From: Lobosporangium transversale
Lineage: Eukaryota > Mortierellomycota > Mortierellomycetes > Mortierellales > Mortierellaceae
Reading direction: 5' to 3'
Assembly: GCF_002105155.1 (NCBI RefSeq)
Contig: NW_019028983.1
Location: 646,001 to 710,000 of the forward strand
Length of the DNA: 64,000 nucleotides
Shown here: in pieces, positions 1-13,800 of the stretch
Layout: each line of letters starts with the position of its first letter
Numbering within the stretch: position 1 is the first letter of the stretch
Notes under the pieces: generated by a model
Seen by the model: the letters and a program-made list of their open reading frames with translations, nothing else
Database searches by the model: none
Told to the model about the DNA's origin: nothing
Translations under genes and position numbers: made by a program

Positions 1-2981
1 ATCAACGTATGAGAGAAGCGTTGATGTTGCCTGGCGGATCAAGGACTCCGGTCCTGAAACCCACACAATGTCGCTTCCTGTCTCTTTTTCAGGGAATCGA
101 ACAGTGGCATTAAAGGTCTCTTGAAGTTCCCTTAGAGCTTTGGCATGATCGGAAAGCAAAGAAAGATGGTGTTGCTTTGGAATTAAAACTGAATGGTGTA
201 CAAAATCCTTGTCTTTGGGGTTCACTAGCTCCATCACCGCATGCTTCAGATTCTCCAAGTTCAAAGCGTTCTTTGAAGGGGTTCGTGCCACGACATTGTC
301 CAAATTATCGAAATAGCCGCCAAGATTAGCAAATTCCTCCGAATTTGAAAACTTGACATAGACACCATACTTTTTCATGATCCGTTGGATATTTTTACCA
401 CCAACACCGATAATTCTCTTGTGGTAAGTTTCTGGAACATAAAAGGATATTTCTGCGGGAAGCTCCTCTTGAAGTAAAGCAAGAGCCTCAAGGGCCTTGA
501 CTGCAATGGTCGAGCTTAGGTCGACATAAAAATTGTAGTCGTTACAGGGATCAAATTTGATCTTTGCACCAGTGGCCTTCATGATACGGTTGATTTTGCC
601 GTTTTTCTTTCCAGAAATAAACTCACGATGCTCATTCGCCAATTCTACCGAGAATTTGATTTCGCTGTGCATCGCTTTGACAAAGTCGACATCAGCTAGA
701 TATTGAACAGCGATTCTGGTTTCGATCTCACTTCCAAAGATGAGAAAGCTGTTGTTGCGGAACTCAACCTCAGCACCAGATGCTTGCGAAACAAGCTTTG
801 AAATGTTTGCAATAGGTGATAAGGCATTCTGCGTGATCAGCAAGCTATCACGGACAGCTGCAAGCATATTGATTGATCCCGAATGAAATTGAGAAGCCTA
901 AATAGATGTTGTTGAAAACATTATAAATTAGCAATCTTGTGTTTCATCCTTACGAAAAATATAAACAGAGGACTCGAGCACTTACAAGCTGCATCACGGT
1001 GCGGATGGTCCGCTCCACATTAACTCTTGATTCCCCATAGACAAACAGGACTGGGTGGCTAGCACCCAATGGTGGAAAGGCAATAAAGGAAGCATTATCA
1101 AGCATGATTGACCGCAGTTTATCACGGTGATTGACAAGCATCCAGTCAAGCTTGCGAGAGACAATATTCACCTGTCGAGTAAAAGCGGGTGCAGCTGCCT
1201 GGACGCGAGTATACACTTTGGCCAAGGCATCCTTGGCCATTTGAACCTTGGATGGTTCTCCCGTGATGTAGATCTCACCGTATTTAGGATCGAGCGGAGC
1301 TCCACTCTTGTTGATTGTTTGGACAAATGGTGAGGCCAAGTAGATATTTGTCCTGGTCTTGGCCATCAATTCCTGTAGTTGTTCCCGCTTACGACCACCA
1401 ACCATGTTTTGGTATTTGAGCTCCACTTGAATCTTTTCTTGCACAGTCCCAGGCTGAAGTGCGTCAATAGCAGCCAGAAGCAGTAGCCGTGCGCTTTCTG
1501 CATTCTCCCACGATCCCCAGATAAGCACCTCGACCATTTCCTGTCTCGCATGAGCAGCTACCACTGACTTTGTAGAAGGTAAAGCATGAAGCTGACTAGA
1601 AACGATAGTGATTGATGTTTTTGTAGTTGCTGATATTTGTTCCACCTGAGTCTTGAATGCAGGCAGTACAGTGAAGTATGCAGAGAAGGGTGCGATTGTT
1701 GATGTCGCTGGTATAGAAGCTGGAATCACTGTAGGATCTACCCCATTGGTTGCAATATTTTCAACTGGGTTGAGAATAGGCTGACTATTTGAAGATACCT
1801 GGTTATTGGAGCCAAAGTCATCTGATATAGAGACTGATGATGATAAAGTTATGCTTTTATTCTGATCCTTTGATCCCAATAGTTGGGTTGTGGTTGACTC
1901 TGGAAAAGCATCTGCTGCGATCGAGGCTTTGCTGACCTTGAAGGATAGTCTTGGCTATGAAAGTAGAGAGTTGTATACAGTAACAATGATGATTAATTCT
2001 ATAGTTGACTATGATCCGCGAGAGTAAAGGATGGTAAGAAGAAAAATGGGAAAAAGAAAAAGGAAAAATCAATAATAATAAAAGTGTGAGCTCAAAGATG
2101 TAGAATGACAGCATCGCACATCATTCAGCCTAAACAGCCTAAACATGCGGAAGCATCCTTTGGTATGAAAGCATACATCTCTGATGTTCTCTCTCCTATT
2201 TCTCCTATTCCTCCTATTTCCTTTGCTCTTTTTTTTTTTTTTTTTTTTTTTGCTCCGCCAGCGTAGAAATCAACTCGGGAAGTAGATATATTAGGTTTAT
2301 AAAAAGAGAACAAAAAATTCGAGCGAGTCATTGAGTCATCGCGTCAACACAAGTCGAACCCCCTTCAAAAGCGCTGATCTGTCGAAAAATGGTTGGGGAC
2401 GTTTCTCTTTTTTTTTTCTTTCTTTGGATCTAAGGGGTCACATGCAGGTCGAGCAAGTCAGTTTTGTTCCATTTCCATTTCACAAGCCATGCTTCCCACA
2501 CGCTCATAAACATTGGATCCTGCTCCTATGCAGCTATCCCAGAAGAGTAATAGATTGATCCAAAGAAAAGAAAAATAACGACTGTCTGCATCCCTTGATG
2601 CATATCTGCCTATTCCCGTTTGCTTTCTTCCTTCCTTCCTTCCTTCCTTCCTTCTTTCCTCCTTCCCTCTCCTTTCCTCTTACACATTCATTTACGCTAC
2701 CGTCCTTTTATTCTTTAATGGGAGCTGAAGTGGTTTTTTTTTTTTTTTTTTTTATCAACACAACAGCTTCCACAATTCCACTGCACCGGGTAAAAATAGA
2801 TCATTCCAAGAAATCGTGGTGTACGTGGTGTTGAGGCACGGAAGGCGGGAAAGGAAAAAATAAAATAAAATAAAATAAAAAAAAATTCACAACAATGGCA
2901 ACAATAACAATAATAATGATGATAAAAAAATAAAAACAAAACCGGATCTGATCCAGTTTGTCGGGGTTGGTGCATACTTTG

Positions 2982-3015
<34 letters not shown>

Positions 3016-3402
3016 AGCGCTTTAGATCTATAACGATTTGTTGACGTACTCGAATTTTAAATTCGAAGTGAATTGGATTTGATTGAATCGAATCAGATTT
3101 AAAAAAAAAAAAAAGATTACCTTGAGAGGACTGTTGCGCATGAGGACACCTCTGGCTGACGTGACATTCTGATAAGCACCAGTGATGGTGACGTTGTAGA
3201 CTGATGCATGAGTTTCGATCGAGAGTCTCTTTTTAGCTTGTGTGTTATTGACGTTGACATCAAGTATGACCTGACAGTGGTGGCTGCGGCTGACTTCATT
3301 ACATAATTGTTGAAAAGCATTCGTTATTGTCTCATCCACAGGTCCTGCCTGTGCTGGTGTCGGACACGGGAAACACAGTGACAGAATTGTGTTTTCTGCC
3401 AT
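1..3402 (-). CDS. KH-domain RNA-binding protein, 5' part (partial at left edge)
   Basis: Three exons read on the minus strand: 3402-3121, 1954-986 and 897 to the window edge, all phase 0, giving at least 716 residues before the sequence runs out. Exon 3 contains a clear KH core, RIIGVGGKNIQRIMKKYGV, with the GxxG loop that contacts single-stranded RNA. A second, looser KH-like block is FISGKKNGKINRIMKATG in the same exon, and exon 2 has VGGRKREQLQELMAKT. Multiple KH units suggest a vigilin/Bicaudal-C-like RNA-binding protein acting on mRNA in the cytoplasm; the exact subfamily is not settled. Exon 2 begins with a Ser/Asn-rich linker. The donor at 3120 (gtaatc) and acceptor before 1954 (ctatag) define an unusually long first intron of 1166 bases filled with homopolymers; the second intron is 88 bases. 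The C-terminus is missing because it lies outside the window. Confidence 0.8.
1955..3120 (-). other. Long first intron of the KH-domain gene
   Basis: This 1166-base interval separates exon 1 and exon 2 in matching phase. It holds a CTTC tetranucleotide repeat near 2627-2656, T tracts around 2229, 2734 and 2987, and small AT-rich repeats, but no reading frame that resembles a protein. An unrecognised small exon or an alternative first exon cannot be excluded. Confidence 0.55.
2627..2656. repeat. CTTC microsatellite
   Basis: About seven to eight tandem CTTC units inside the long first intron of the KH gene, followed by further pyrimidine-rich sequence. Confidence 0.9.
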
Positions 3403-4191
3403 AATATAATTTTTTTAAGCCTCAGTTGATGGTGCTGTGTGTATGATAAGGTCTCTTGTTCCGTAAGAGAGAAGAAAAGGAAAAGATATACCAGTGCTCT
3501 TGTTGATATCCTGTCGAGTGTAGTGAAGAAAAAGGGATAAACAAGAGAAGAGTAAGGGTAAATGAGAGAGAGGGTATCCAAATGTGTGCTACAACTCCGA
3601 GCAAAGCTCGCCTAGAAAAGGATGCAAAAGGCAAAGCAAAGCAAAGCAGAAAGAGCTCGAGTGAGTGCTATAGTTCGAGGAGAGAGAGAGAGGAAGAAAG
3701 AAAGAAAGAAAAAATAAGAGAGAGAGAGAAAGAGAAAAGAGAGAGAAAGGATAGGGAAACACGGACCTGGGGATCGAGTAGAAAGGTTTGGTTCCTTTTT
3801 TTTTTTTTTGGTTTTTGTTATTGTTATTTTGATGATGTGTAGATGTGTAAATATGAATTTGATAAAGTTGACAGATCACACAAAAAATAGAGCAGACAGG
3901 AACAGAGCAGTCAGGTAGAAGACAAGAAAGAGGGAAAAGAGGCCGTTGAGAAGAAATATGAAAAAGCACACACACAAGTACAGTCGTAGAAGTACAAGTC
4001 GACGTCAAAAGGATGACGACAAATAACAAATTAAAATAAAATAAAAATTTAAATGAAATGAACAGCCCAAATAAAAATATTGGATGAAATAAATGAAATA
4101 GAGTGTAGATAATGTAAACAGGATGAAATCCAGGATACAATAGAGAAAGAGAAGAGAGGAAGAGGATAAGAAGAGAGAGAAAGAGAGGAAG

Positions 4192-4223
<32 letters not shown>

Positions 4224-7200
4224 CAAAGGCAAGTCAGAGAAAAAGACGTAACAGACACGATCCACAATGCATTCAAAGCAAACAAACTTGTAATTACTGA
4301 CACACAGACACAATTGACGCATAATAAACACATAACACTCCTTCCTCATTGACTGACGAAAAAAAAAAAAAAAAAAGGAAAAAAGGGGGTGGGGGGAAGG
4401 AGCAGAACTGTGGCTGACCTCCTTCTTGCGGACTGAGGTCTCGTGTCATAAGACAACAAGAGCAAGAAAGAGCACAGAATACATTACGATTTGTATTCAA
4501 TAATCTGGACTGATCCCAACTGCTGATGGACAAAAAATAAAAAAAATAAAGGGATCTCATGTAAGACAAACGTACAATAATGACAACCGCAATGAAAAAC
4601 AACATTTATACATTTTATCCAACAGAACAGGATTTCGGAGACATAATGATAATAATAATACTGTGCAACGTTCAATAAGTAAACAACCAATATTAACAAA
4701 AAAAAAAAAAAAAAAAATGGCGGGAAAATAAAATGAAATAAGGCTGGGCCAACTGATGACTAATGCTTCCATTATCATGCAGAAAAGTGCTGATTGTTGA
4801 CCAATAGACATGATGGCCTCGGGCACAAAGTTTCTTTTTTTTTTTTTTTTGCTCTACGCCACTCTGATTTTATCTAAGAAGGATACACAATAGACCAGGG
4901 TGCCTCATACTTATTCTTGTTTACTGTGTTTGGCAATGTGATTAAAGACGAACCTCGTGAAGCCCTTTGATCGCGAATGTGGCACTGTATGAGAAATTTA
5001 CTTCAGAGTAGACAGGGGTTGCTTTGATTGGATAGAACAAGTCAGAGTAAAAGTACTGTGAGGAAAGGTCAGGCAATGAAAAGTGGGGTAGAAGCGAGTC
5101 TTTTTTTTTTTTTATTTATTCCTTCAGTGAAATAAGTGGCAAAAAGACCAAGGAGCTCTGATAATCCTGTTAGATGGTCAAGGAGCGTTGTAACGATTAA
5201 ACGTTAAAGACTAAAAGAACGGAGGTCAATAGGCAAAAATCGCATGTACACATGTGTGAAAGAGAGAGAGGGCCAGTTGTTTGAATGACTTAGTCGAACA
5301 CCTTCATTAGCGATATAATTCATTAATAGTATGGCCTGGAATTGTCTGCCTTCCCTTGCCCTTACAGGCTGCGAGAGCCTATTAGTCGAATTCATAAGCT
5401 ACCCACAATTATATCTATTATGAATATCCGCCGAGTTCAAATAGCCTCTTTTTTTACCCTCTACCAACACTCTTTCTCACTCATTGTCAGCCACTGCCAT
5501 GTATTTGGCGCAGCAAAAGCATTTAGACAGAATAGGAATGTGGAATTGATTCTTGTACACACACAAACGCATTGATTTCGTAACAGCCTCCGTACCCTGC
5601 CATCACAAAAAAAAAAATGGGGCCCCAACCCAGCTGTGGAAAATTTCCTGGTCAAGTGATCCGAACTTTGACAAACTCCGTAGGTTGGTCTCCTTTGGCA
5701 CCGCAAATGTAAGTATCCTGGGCGACCATAGCATCATTTTGTCTATGTAATGACTTTTGGAGGTTTGGAGTAGAGCACAAGATTTAGCCGCAAAAGTGAG
5801 CGAATCAAGCAAGTCAGATGGGTAATCTCTGACCATGCGGCTATTTCGCTCGAGCTAGCTAGCTAGCTATTGAAGTTTTTTTCCTCTAAAGTCTTATCTA
5901 CTACTATCCTTTAAACTATAAGAGATGACGGGTAAATTCGCCAGGGAATTTTTGTAGTAGAGGTATATATTTTAACGTTTGCTTATAAATTGACGCATAC
6001 CCTGTCCTCGGAATAATTCGCGTCACGATTCCAGTGTGCTTAACCAATTCACGACCTACGATAGATGTATCTCTTGCACTTCTTATCGCAGCACTTGGTC
6101 TGCATCTCCATCTTCTAGAATCTTCTATGATATCTTTGGCATATCCACGTTGTCTCCCTACACTCATCGACCGATACTATAAAAATCCCATGGCCAATCT
6201 ACTATGTAAGAAACAAGGGGCCAATAAATGAGAAGCAAGAGATGCATGTGTATTTTTATACATGTGACTTATCGTCATATGCAACGATACCAGCTTGTTG
6301 CTGGTATTAAATATAACTACCTCCAGGACTGATTTGGGTTTAGATATAGCATCCGCGCCCCCCATGAATATGATTCCCTTGACAAGCCAAAAATCCTGAC
6401 CTTTATTCGCATTTTTTTTTTTTTTTTTTTTTTTATTTCGATTTAAGATCAACAGGTAGTATCTGCTTCACTTTTTTGCAGACTGAAGCCTCTTTCTAAT
6501 GGGATATGCGGCTGCGCCACTTCATAACATCCTTGGTCGTTTCAAATACTTCCAAAAAGGTTTGGAATGGCAATCTTCATTTCTACGTTAGTATAAAAGC
6601 ACACAGTACAGGATACTTTGATATTATATCCAGCTCTAGTAATTGTTCGTCAAGTCTCATTGGCCTTGTGGTACACCCCACAATGGATTCAGTTGTATAT
6701 TTTTTCATTGGTGTTAGCTCTGCTTTAAATCCTTATTCATGGTAATGAAGCTTGTCAACACATTGGTTGCAGAAGCCGGCACGGAGCAACCTAAGAAAAA
6801 GAAAAGCATGATACGTTATCAAATCCATACGACGTTTAGTAGTTTACCCTACTGAGTTTGGATCGGGAATAAAAATAATAGAATAGAATGTTCTATGGTA
6901 GGAATTATACAAACCCCAATACTCGTTATTTTCTTTTCTTTTAATGCTCTGGCGTTGACTCAAGATGGCTTTTGACAAAGGATTTAGCCCAAACTGTTAT
7001 TGTCTGTTTTTTCTTTTTTTTTTTTTTTTAGCCAGCAGTTGCTCCGATATAATGGTAATCAATTAAAATGAAAAAAAGGAAACTTTTCTTTATTTGATGA
7101 TATTGAAAAGAGCAGCATCATGGTTGGAAAAGAATATATCGAACTTCAACTTTATTTGAGCACGAGCCACGCCGATCGCCATGTGGCATGGCGCGATGTA

Positions 7201-8585
7201 GTACGACTATATGTGAAGGAAGACAAAATCAGATGTAAACAAACAAACAAAAAATCAGATCAACAAACAAGATGTAATGCAGCTGATTAGTCTTTATGGT
7301 CTCGATGGAAACGATGTAACTTTTCCTTGGTTAGTCCTGTTATTCGGGCTCCTTAACTAGTATATTGAAAGCGATTAGCTGTCACAAATGGATTCAGCTT
7401 CCTGAACCAGTCTCTTTTGACTTGATGGATCCAGGCCTGAGACAGGATAATAATTTTTTTTCCTCCCCTTTCAGTAAACTCTTGACAGATATGCAACATG
7501 TGTGCGTTGACAAGGTGTCACCGTTATGCACGAGGATTAAGACAAAGAGGACTCACAGGTTGAGTAGAGGTATAACCAATAATCTATAAGGCAGAAAAGA
7601 CAAAAAATGAACGTTAGACCCTTTCTAATGAATGTGTGACCAAATATGTCTGTAACACCCCAGATGATTCTTTTCGACTTCCGCTGAACCGAATTCACTT
7701 TTTCTTACCAGCAATCATAAAAAACAAGGTATTATGAATAGTTTTTGATTGAGATGGAGAAAGCAGGCCTTATCGAAGATAATCATCTCTATTACATTTC
7801 CTTTTCTCTTTGACTAGAACCGTCCTGTGTGTCCTTGGCTATATTTTCATCCTCAGCTCCCGATGAAATATGTGTAATATGATCGAAAGGGTACTTTTTT
7901 TTTAAGCCTAGTGAAATGGGTTATTCAAAATCCCGCACCGGATATGATTCTCCGCTCAGCCATCCAGTTAAAAATGTACAAATATGTAAGTATAACATTA
8001 TATAAATATATATATCTATGAGATAGTCCCCAAGTTGGATAGAAACAACATTCATGGATGAAGGACGGATAAATACCCCATTTGGTCAATAAAATAATAT
8101 ATATGTAAAAAAGGTTTCTCTAATGGACTCTAAACGAAGCCGTTGTCGCAACTTCCGAACAGCCCTTTTATTCCCGTAGACTTGTAGCTTTTTAACTATT
8201 TAAGCAGGTACCGTACTTCATTATCGTCCATCTTTTCCTTTTTTTTTTTTTCTTTTTTTGTTTCTTTCATTATAATCTGACAAGCACCCTTACAATCTCA
8301 ATACCATTATTTTTCTACTTGTAAAATATAGCCATAAGTATCTTGAATCTCCTTCTTCATGCACTCATAGTACACAGCACCTTTCATTGAATCCCTTCAT
8401 TTTTCATCCAAACCTTTTTTTTTTTTTTTTTTTTTTTTTTTTCCTTCTACTTCTTATTCATTTAAACCATTCACACTTTCTTACACTACACACGATCATT
8501 CTCAACGAACGGACCAACATATACATCCCATATAGACCTATTTTCTTTTTGATATAATACGACAAAGTAAAATCTTACAGCTATT
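3403..8585. other. Gene-poor spacer, low complexity
   Basis: About 5.2 kb between the divergent KH-domain gene and the peptide transporter gene. It contains purine-rich stretches (3680-3760), A and T homopolymers (for example 4194-4219, 4361-4376, 6414-6434, 8419-8441), a fourfold GCTA repeat around 5853-5868 and AT-rich stretches near 7980-8110. Short open frames exist on both strands, but none shows a domain, a credible splice partner or codon-like composition. The last few hundred bases must contain the transporter promoter and leader; the pyrimidine-rich stretch at 8225-8530 is consistent with that. I see no RNA gene here. Confidence 0.6.
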
Positions 8586-10559
8586 ATGAAATCCGAGCAA
8601 TATAACGACGCTCCAGCAATACCAGCAGCAGAGATCGCTTACAAGAGCGATCCTCTTATGGCAGCTGAATTCCCCGATGGTGACAATCGTGGGGTTGGTC
8701 ACTATCCACAAAAAAAGGAAATCATGATCGAGACAGAAGATCTCACAGAGGGTCATGAACCTACCCTAGAAGAAGAGAGCACTCTTCGCCGAGTCGCAGA
8801 CAAGATCCCAGCATCAGCTTGGTTGGTCGTCGTTGTCGAATTTTGTGAGCGCTTTACATACTATGGCCTCTCTGGTCCCTTTCAAAATTATATTCAATAT
8901 CCTTATACAGATCAACGAGGCGCTGACCATCCAGGCGCCATCGGGAAGGGACAGCAAACTGCCACAGCACTCAATTACTTTTTCCAATGTAAGGATTTTT
9001 TGTCAAACAAAAAAAAAAAAAAAAAAAAAAAAGGTGTGAGATTGATCCTAGAAATTAAGAACTATATTCTCCTCTTAAATCCATATTCATCATTATAGTT
9101 TTCTGCTATTTTACGCCGATCCTTGGTGCCATTGTTGCAGATCAGGTACATATTACATCACGTAACCCACGCGAGCGATATTTTTTTTTTTTTTATTGTT
9201 ATGGAATACAAAGACTAACATTTTTTTTTTTTTTTTTTTTTTTGGTATCACAACTTTTAGTATTTCGGAAAATACAGGGCCATTTGTGTATTCTGTGGCA
9301 TCTACATGATCGGAGTTCTCATTCTTGTCTTGACATCTATCCCTCCCGCCATTTTCGCTGGCGCAGCTTTACCCGGTCTAGTGGTTGCGATGATCATCAT
9401 TGGTTTAGGTACCGGAGGAATCAAATCCAATGTCTCACCTATGGTCGCAGAACAATACCAAGGGACCAAAGCCACTGTCAAGACCCTTAAATCAGGTGAA
9501 AAAGTCATTGTCGATCCAAATGTCACGATTCAATCCATCTTCAATTGGTTCTATTGGTCCATCAACTTGGGTTCCCTCTCGGCTATTATCACCACCAACG
9601 TCGAGAAATACTATGCGTTCTGGCTTGCTTACTTGATCCCTTTAATCATGTTCAACGGCGCTGTCATCGCCCTTTGGGTCGGAAGAAAAAAAGTCGTCAA
9701 GACCCCTCCTCGTGGTTCAGTTCTCTTGGAGGCTTTTCGAGCCTTTGGCATCGCGCTCAAACATGGTCGGAATTTGGATGCAGCTAGACCTTCTGTCATC
9801 CAGGCACGTGATCCAAACGCGGACATGAAGGCCATCACCTGGAATGATATCTTTGTTGATGAACTCCGGTTGACACTCAAGGCCTGTTCTGTCTTCTGTT
9901 TCTTTCCTCTTTACTGGGTCATCTATAACCAAATCACCACCAACTTGATCTCTCAAGCCGGAACGATGCTCCTCTACGGTATCCCCAATGACGTAGTTAA
10001 CAATATCGATCCGATTGTCCTCATCATTTTCATTCCAATCTTTGACAAGCTCATATACCCCGCTTTCCGCCGCATGGGCTGGGAACTTAAACCGATCACA
10101 CGGATCTCCCTCGGCTTCTTGTTCAGCGCATTGGCCATGGCCTGGACTGCTATTGTCCAACATAAGATCTACAGCACAGGTCCCAATTATGAGTGCACCC
10201 TCTGTGATCCCGATCAAACACCCAACGATGTCTCAATCGCTTGGCAAATCCCCTCTTACTTCTTCATTGCCATCTCCGAGATCTTTGCATCCATTACAGG
10301 TCTCGAGTTTGCATTCACAAATGCTCCTGCTACCATGAAATCCGTCGTCATGGCCATTTTCTTGTTCACGAACTGTCTTGGTGCTCTCTTGGGATTCGCA
10401 TTCTTGCCCATGACCAAAGACCCTCTGCTCTTGTGGATGTATACCGGTTTGGGAGCTGCTGCCTTGTTGATCAGTGCTATCATCTATTGGCAGTTCCATA
10501 ATTATGACACGACCATGCGTGCGGACAAACTGGCCCTCCAAGCCAAATATGACATGAAA

Positions 10560-10568
<9 letters not shown>
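8586..10568 (+). CDS. PTR2: POT/PTR2-family proton-coupled peptide transporter
   Basis: Three exons, 8586-8988, 9099-9145 and 9261-10568, give a 585-residue protein, close to yeast Ptr2 in length. It is expected to import di- and tripeptides across the plasma membrane by proton symport. After an acidic cytosolic N-terminus of about 80 residues comes the family signature EFCERFTYYGL (the ExxER motif, E85-E88-R89). Next is FFCYFTPILGAIVADQYFGKYR, shown here in spirit rather than length: exon 2 is only 47 bases and encodes its middle. The large third exon has GLGTGGIKSNVSPM, FNWFYWSINLG and repeated hydrophobic segments typical of the 12-helix fold. Introns contain long A or T tracts. The gene converges with the pseudokinase gene, leaving about 250 bases between the stop codons. 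The start is the first ATG in frame after a pyrimidine-rich leader. Confidence 0.93.
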
Positions 10569-10592
<24 letters not shown>

Positions 10593-10818
10593 GGAAAATA
10601 ATAGAAAAGCCATTTCTTACGTTCATACCATTGTATTGTAATAGAGTAATGCTTAAACATAATCTGTAATCATTTCAAAGCTTGTTCTTATGGTTATTTT
10701 CCCACTTTGAGTATTTATTACACTAATAAGTATTTTTTTTTTTTAAAAAAAAATAAATGAATGATAACGAATACAAAAGAAAATGCAATGATGATGAAAA
10801 ATAAATTGATACAAAAAG

Positions 10819-13800
10819 TTACGAGAAGACACCCAATGGTACAACACCTAACGATGACAAGAGTCTCTCCCGCTTTTTCTTCACATTCTTGTCATAGAAT
10901 CGGTTGGCACAAGCCAACTGTGGGGATGGGGCCAATGATACAACACGACCCTCCTTGACCCTCATGCCTGATTGATCTAACTGGCCTGCATTCTGTAACA
11001 CCTTGACTACCAGCTTCTCTCGTCGAGGCAATCCTGCTGTGCCCGTCCACATCTTCAAGAGTTCTCGCGTCTTGCTTCGAAGATTCACAAACGTATCGGT
11101 TGCACGACCTGTCATGGTCATACATGCCTCAATCGCTCGGTCGATCGACTCGGGTTCAGAGGCCAGAATGTCGTTTGAGAGAATGAATCGAGCTGCCTCA
11201 AGGTGCAGATACTTTGCAGCCAATGCAAGGACATTTCCATCCTTGGGTGAAGGAATCGAGGTGTCTGCTCCCTTAGCTACCATACGCTTTAGACATTCTG
11301 CTACATCCTCAGACGACATGCGCGGATTTCGCATCAACAAATGCAAGGGCGTATGCCCCTGAACATCCAAGGCATTCACTTCGACCCCAGCCTTCAGAAG
11401 CATATCAAGAGCTGTGAATAAATGAGATGATCCTCGATCGTTCTTGAAAGGGATGTAGCGGTCCAAAAGGATATGTAGACAGTTCTGAAGGGATCGCTTG
11501 GCCAATAGCTTGACATCGACATCTTGTTCCATCAACTCCTTGAAGATGGCCAATGATTGAGGCATGAAGTGTCCCAAGCAAGTCTGGATGGGTGTGATTT
11601 CACACTCGAGCGAGAATGTTGGAACAATAGCGTAGCCATTGAGATCATGGCCCGCAAGAATATACCACTCAGTCATATCCGCGTTTGACACACTGATAGC
11701 TTCATGAAGAGTACTTGGTTTGGCATGACCACGGATAGTTGATCCGGAGATCGAGCCCGTGTTGACACGGTCAGGCGAAATCGACCGTACACTGCTGGAG
11801 CGAGTGGGCGAGTGGGCGCTGATGTTGTCGCCATCAATACTTTCAGATACTATAGCATAATATAATCCAATACAATAGATTAGATGCTATATCACAATTA
11901 TAACAAGCCTTTTTTTTTTTTTTTTTTTTTTTTTTACATTTTCCCACATTCCAACAAAGACTTACCAACTGTGGAAATCGGCATGCACATTTCCTCCCCA
12001 GGAAGCATCAACATATCAATAGGCTCAACCGCCACCAACATCTGGAGCGTCTCTTCGACAACATCCAGGGGTGGCCTAGACTCTGCATCACCTGACCAAC
12101 ACATCTTGTAAAGTTGCTCATAGATGTCGGGTGTACCAGGGACACTCTCCTCACGCAAGCCCTTCACAATCGCAGAAGAAAGTTGCTCCATATTCTTGGC
12201 AAGTCTAGGCCCAGACTCAGCGCGGGTGATGATTTCCTCAAATGGCATTCTGCCAGAAGATAGCTCCCAGAGCAAGATACCCAAGGAATAGACAGACCAC
12301 TCAAGTCTGTAGCTGCCTTTACCCATGATTCTCTCAGGAGCCATGTATACAACCAAAGATGGACCTGATGGTTGGACAGTGAGCTGACATGGCGCAGATG
12401 TGATCATGCCGCCTGGGGAGCCGAATCCCGTAAGGATTGCAACACCATCAGCATCGACCAAGATGTTGCCCGAGTTCATGGTGCATGGAATGCCATGAAG
12501 AGTCAAGTAACGCAATCCCTGAGCAATGTCCAAACCGAGTTTGTAACGCTCTGGCCATTGGATCAGGTCAAAGTTGTTATCAAGGAATTGGCGCAAGGAG
12601 CCATTGCTGGGTTGTTGAAGGAGCAAAGCTGGAGATTGGCCCGAGGGGAGATTGGCACTGGGAAGGTAGCCAAAGAGCTGGATAACTTGTTTGCATCGAC
12701 GCAGATTGTGAAGTGTTTGGATCTAAAATTAACAAATGATAAACAGGCAGAAAGAAATGATTCCATTGTAAGATGTTGTTGATATGAATTGTGTTTCGGG
12801 TGATGGTTCCGAGGAGTGCAGTAGGTTCAATTGGCGACTGTATGATAGTAGACTCATGCAAGAGAATGCAATGCAAGGAAAAAAAGAGTGCATGTCCAAT
12901 CTCAAAATTTGGGAAGGCAAAGGTTCCGTGACAATATTTTTAATGATAGGTAACCCAGTAACACAGAGCACTATTACACAAAACTGTGCAAGGGCACGCT
13001 GTCCCTGATCCCATTGTTTGCAACTTTTCCGTCATTCCCGGGTGTTGAATAAATCTGGAAGTCAAAGCACAAAAAGAGTATTGTCTGGAGACAAACTCCA
13101 ATGAGCAAGCACCAACAAGGGTAATGGCAAATCAGGAGGGTAAAGAGAGGAAACAATGTCATTTAAATGACTAAGCCAGTGAAATGCGGATGCGGATTCA
13201 AGTAATAAAAGTTAAAAAAAAAAAAAAAAAAAGTCAAATGGAACGGAAATGGATTGGAAATGACGAGCAATGGGCGGGATTATTGTACATCGCGATACAA
13301 TATTGTGTAACCATCTCTCATGAAAGGCCCTTTCCCAATTTTCTTATGTTTAATGCCACAAGTGGGGTGACAGAGAATGGACAGGGAACTCGATTGAGAG
13401 AGCAGAATGTAGTCTTCATGTTCTTGTTCAAGGACATGTAAACAATAAAATAAAAATAAAAAAAAAAAAAAACTTGGGAAAAGAACACTCGTCTGTGTTG
13501 GGAGCGCAAGTGGTACAGCTCAAGAGAGAGCAAGAAGACAGGGAAAGAAATGTACCATGCTACTGGTCCAGTGACAAAAGCGTCCTCAAATATGACGTTC
13601 ATCGCAAAGAAAGCTTTATAAATAATACAGCTTACTGCTCAACGTTACAAAATATAGTAATGAAAGGGAGAAGAGGAGAAAATAGGGGATGGGTAGGGAG
13701 CTGTGTTGTGTGTGGCGTGGTGTGGGTGTTGTGCTGCGTTGAGTATGATTAGATGGGCAAGCTGCAGATATGCAGATGTAAATAGATTAGGTGGATAATG

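Noticed and set aside
2331-2400. Possible tRNA T-arm (a gtcgaaccc-like sequence)
   Set aside because: No acceptor or anticodon stems could be built around it.
3589-4140. A 183-codon minus-strand open frame in the spacer
   Set aside because: It is Phe/Leu/Ser-rich, produced by purine-rich and homopolymer DNA, with no domain or conserved start.
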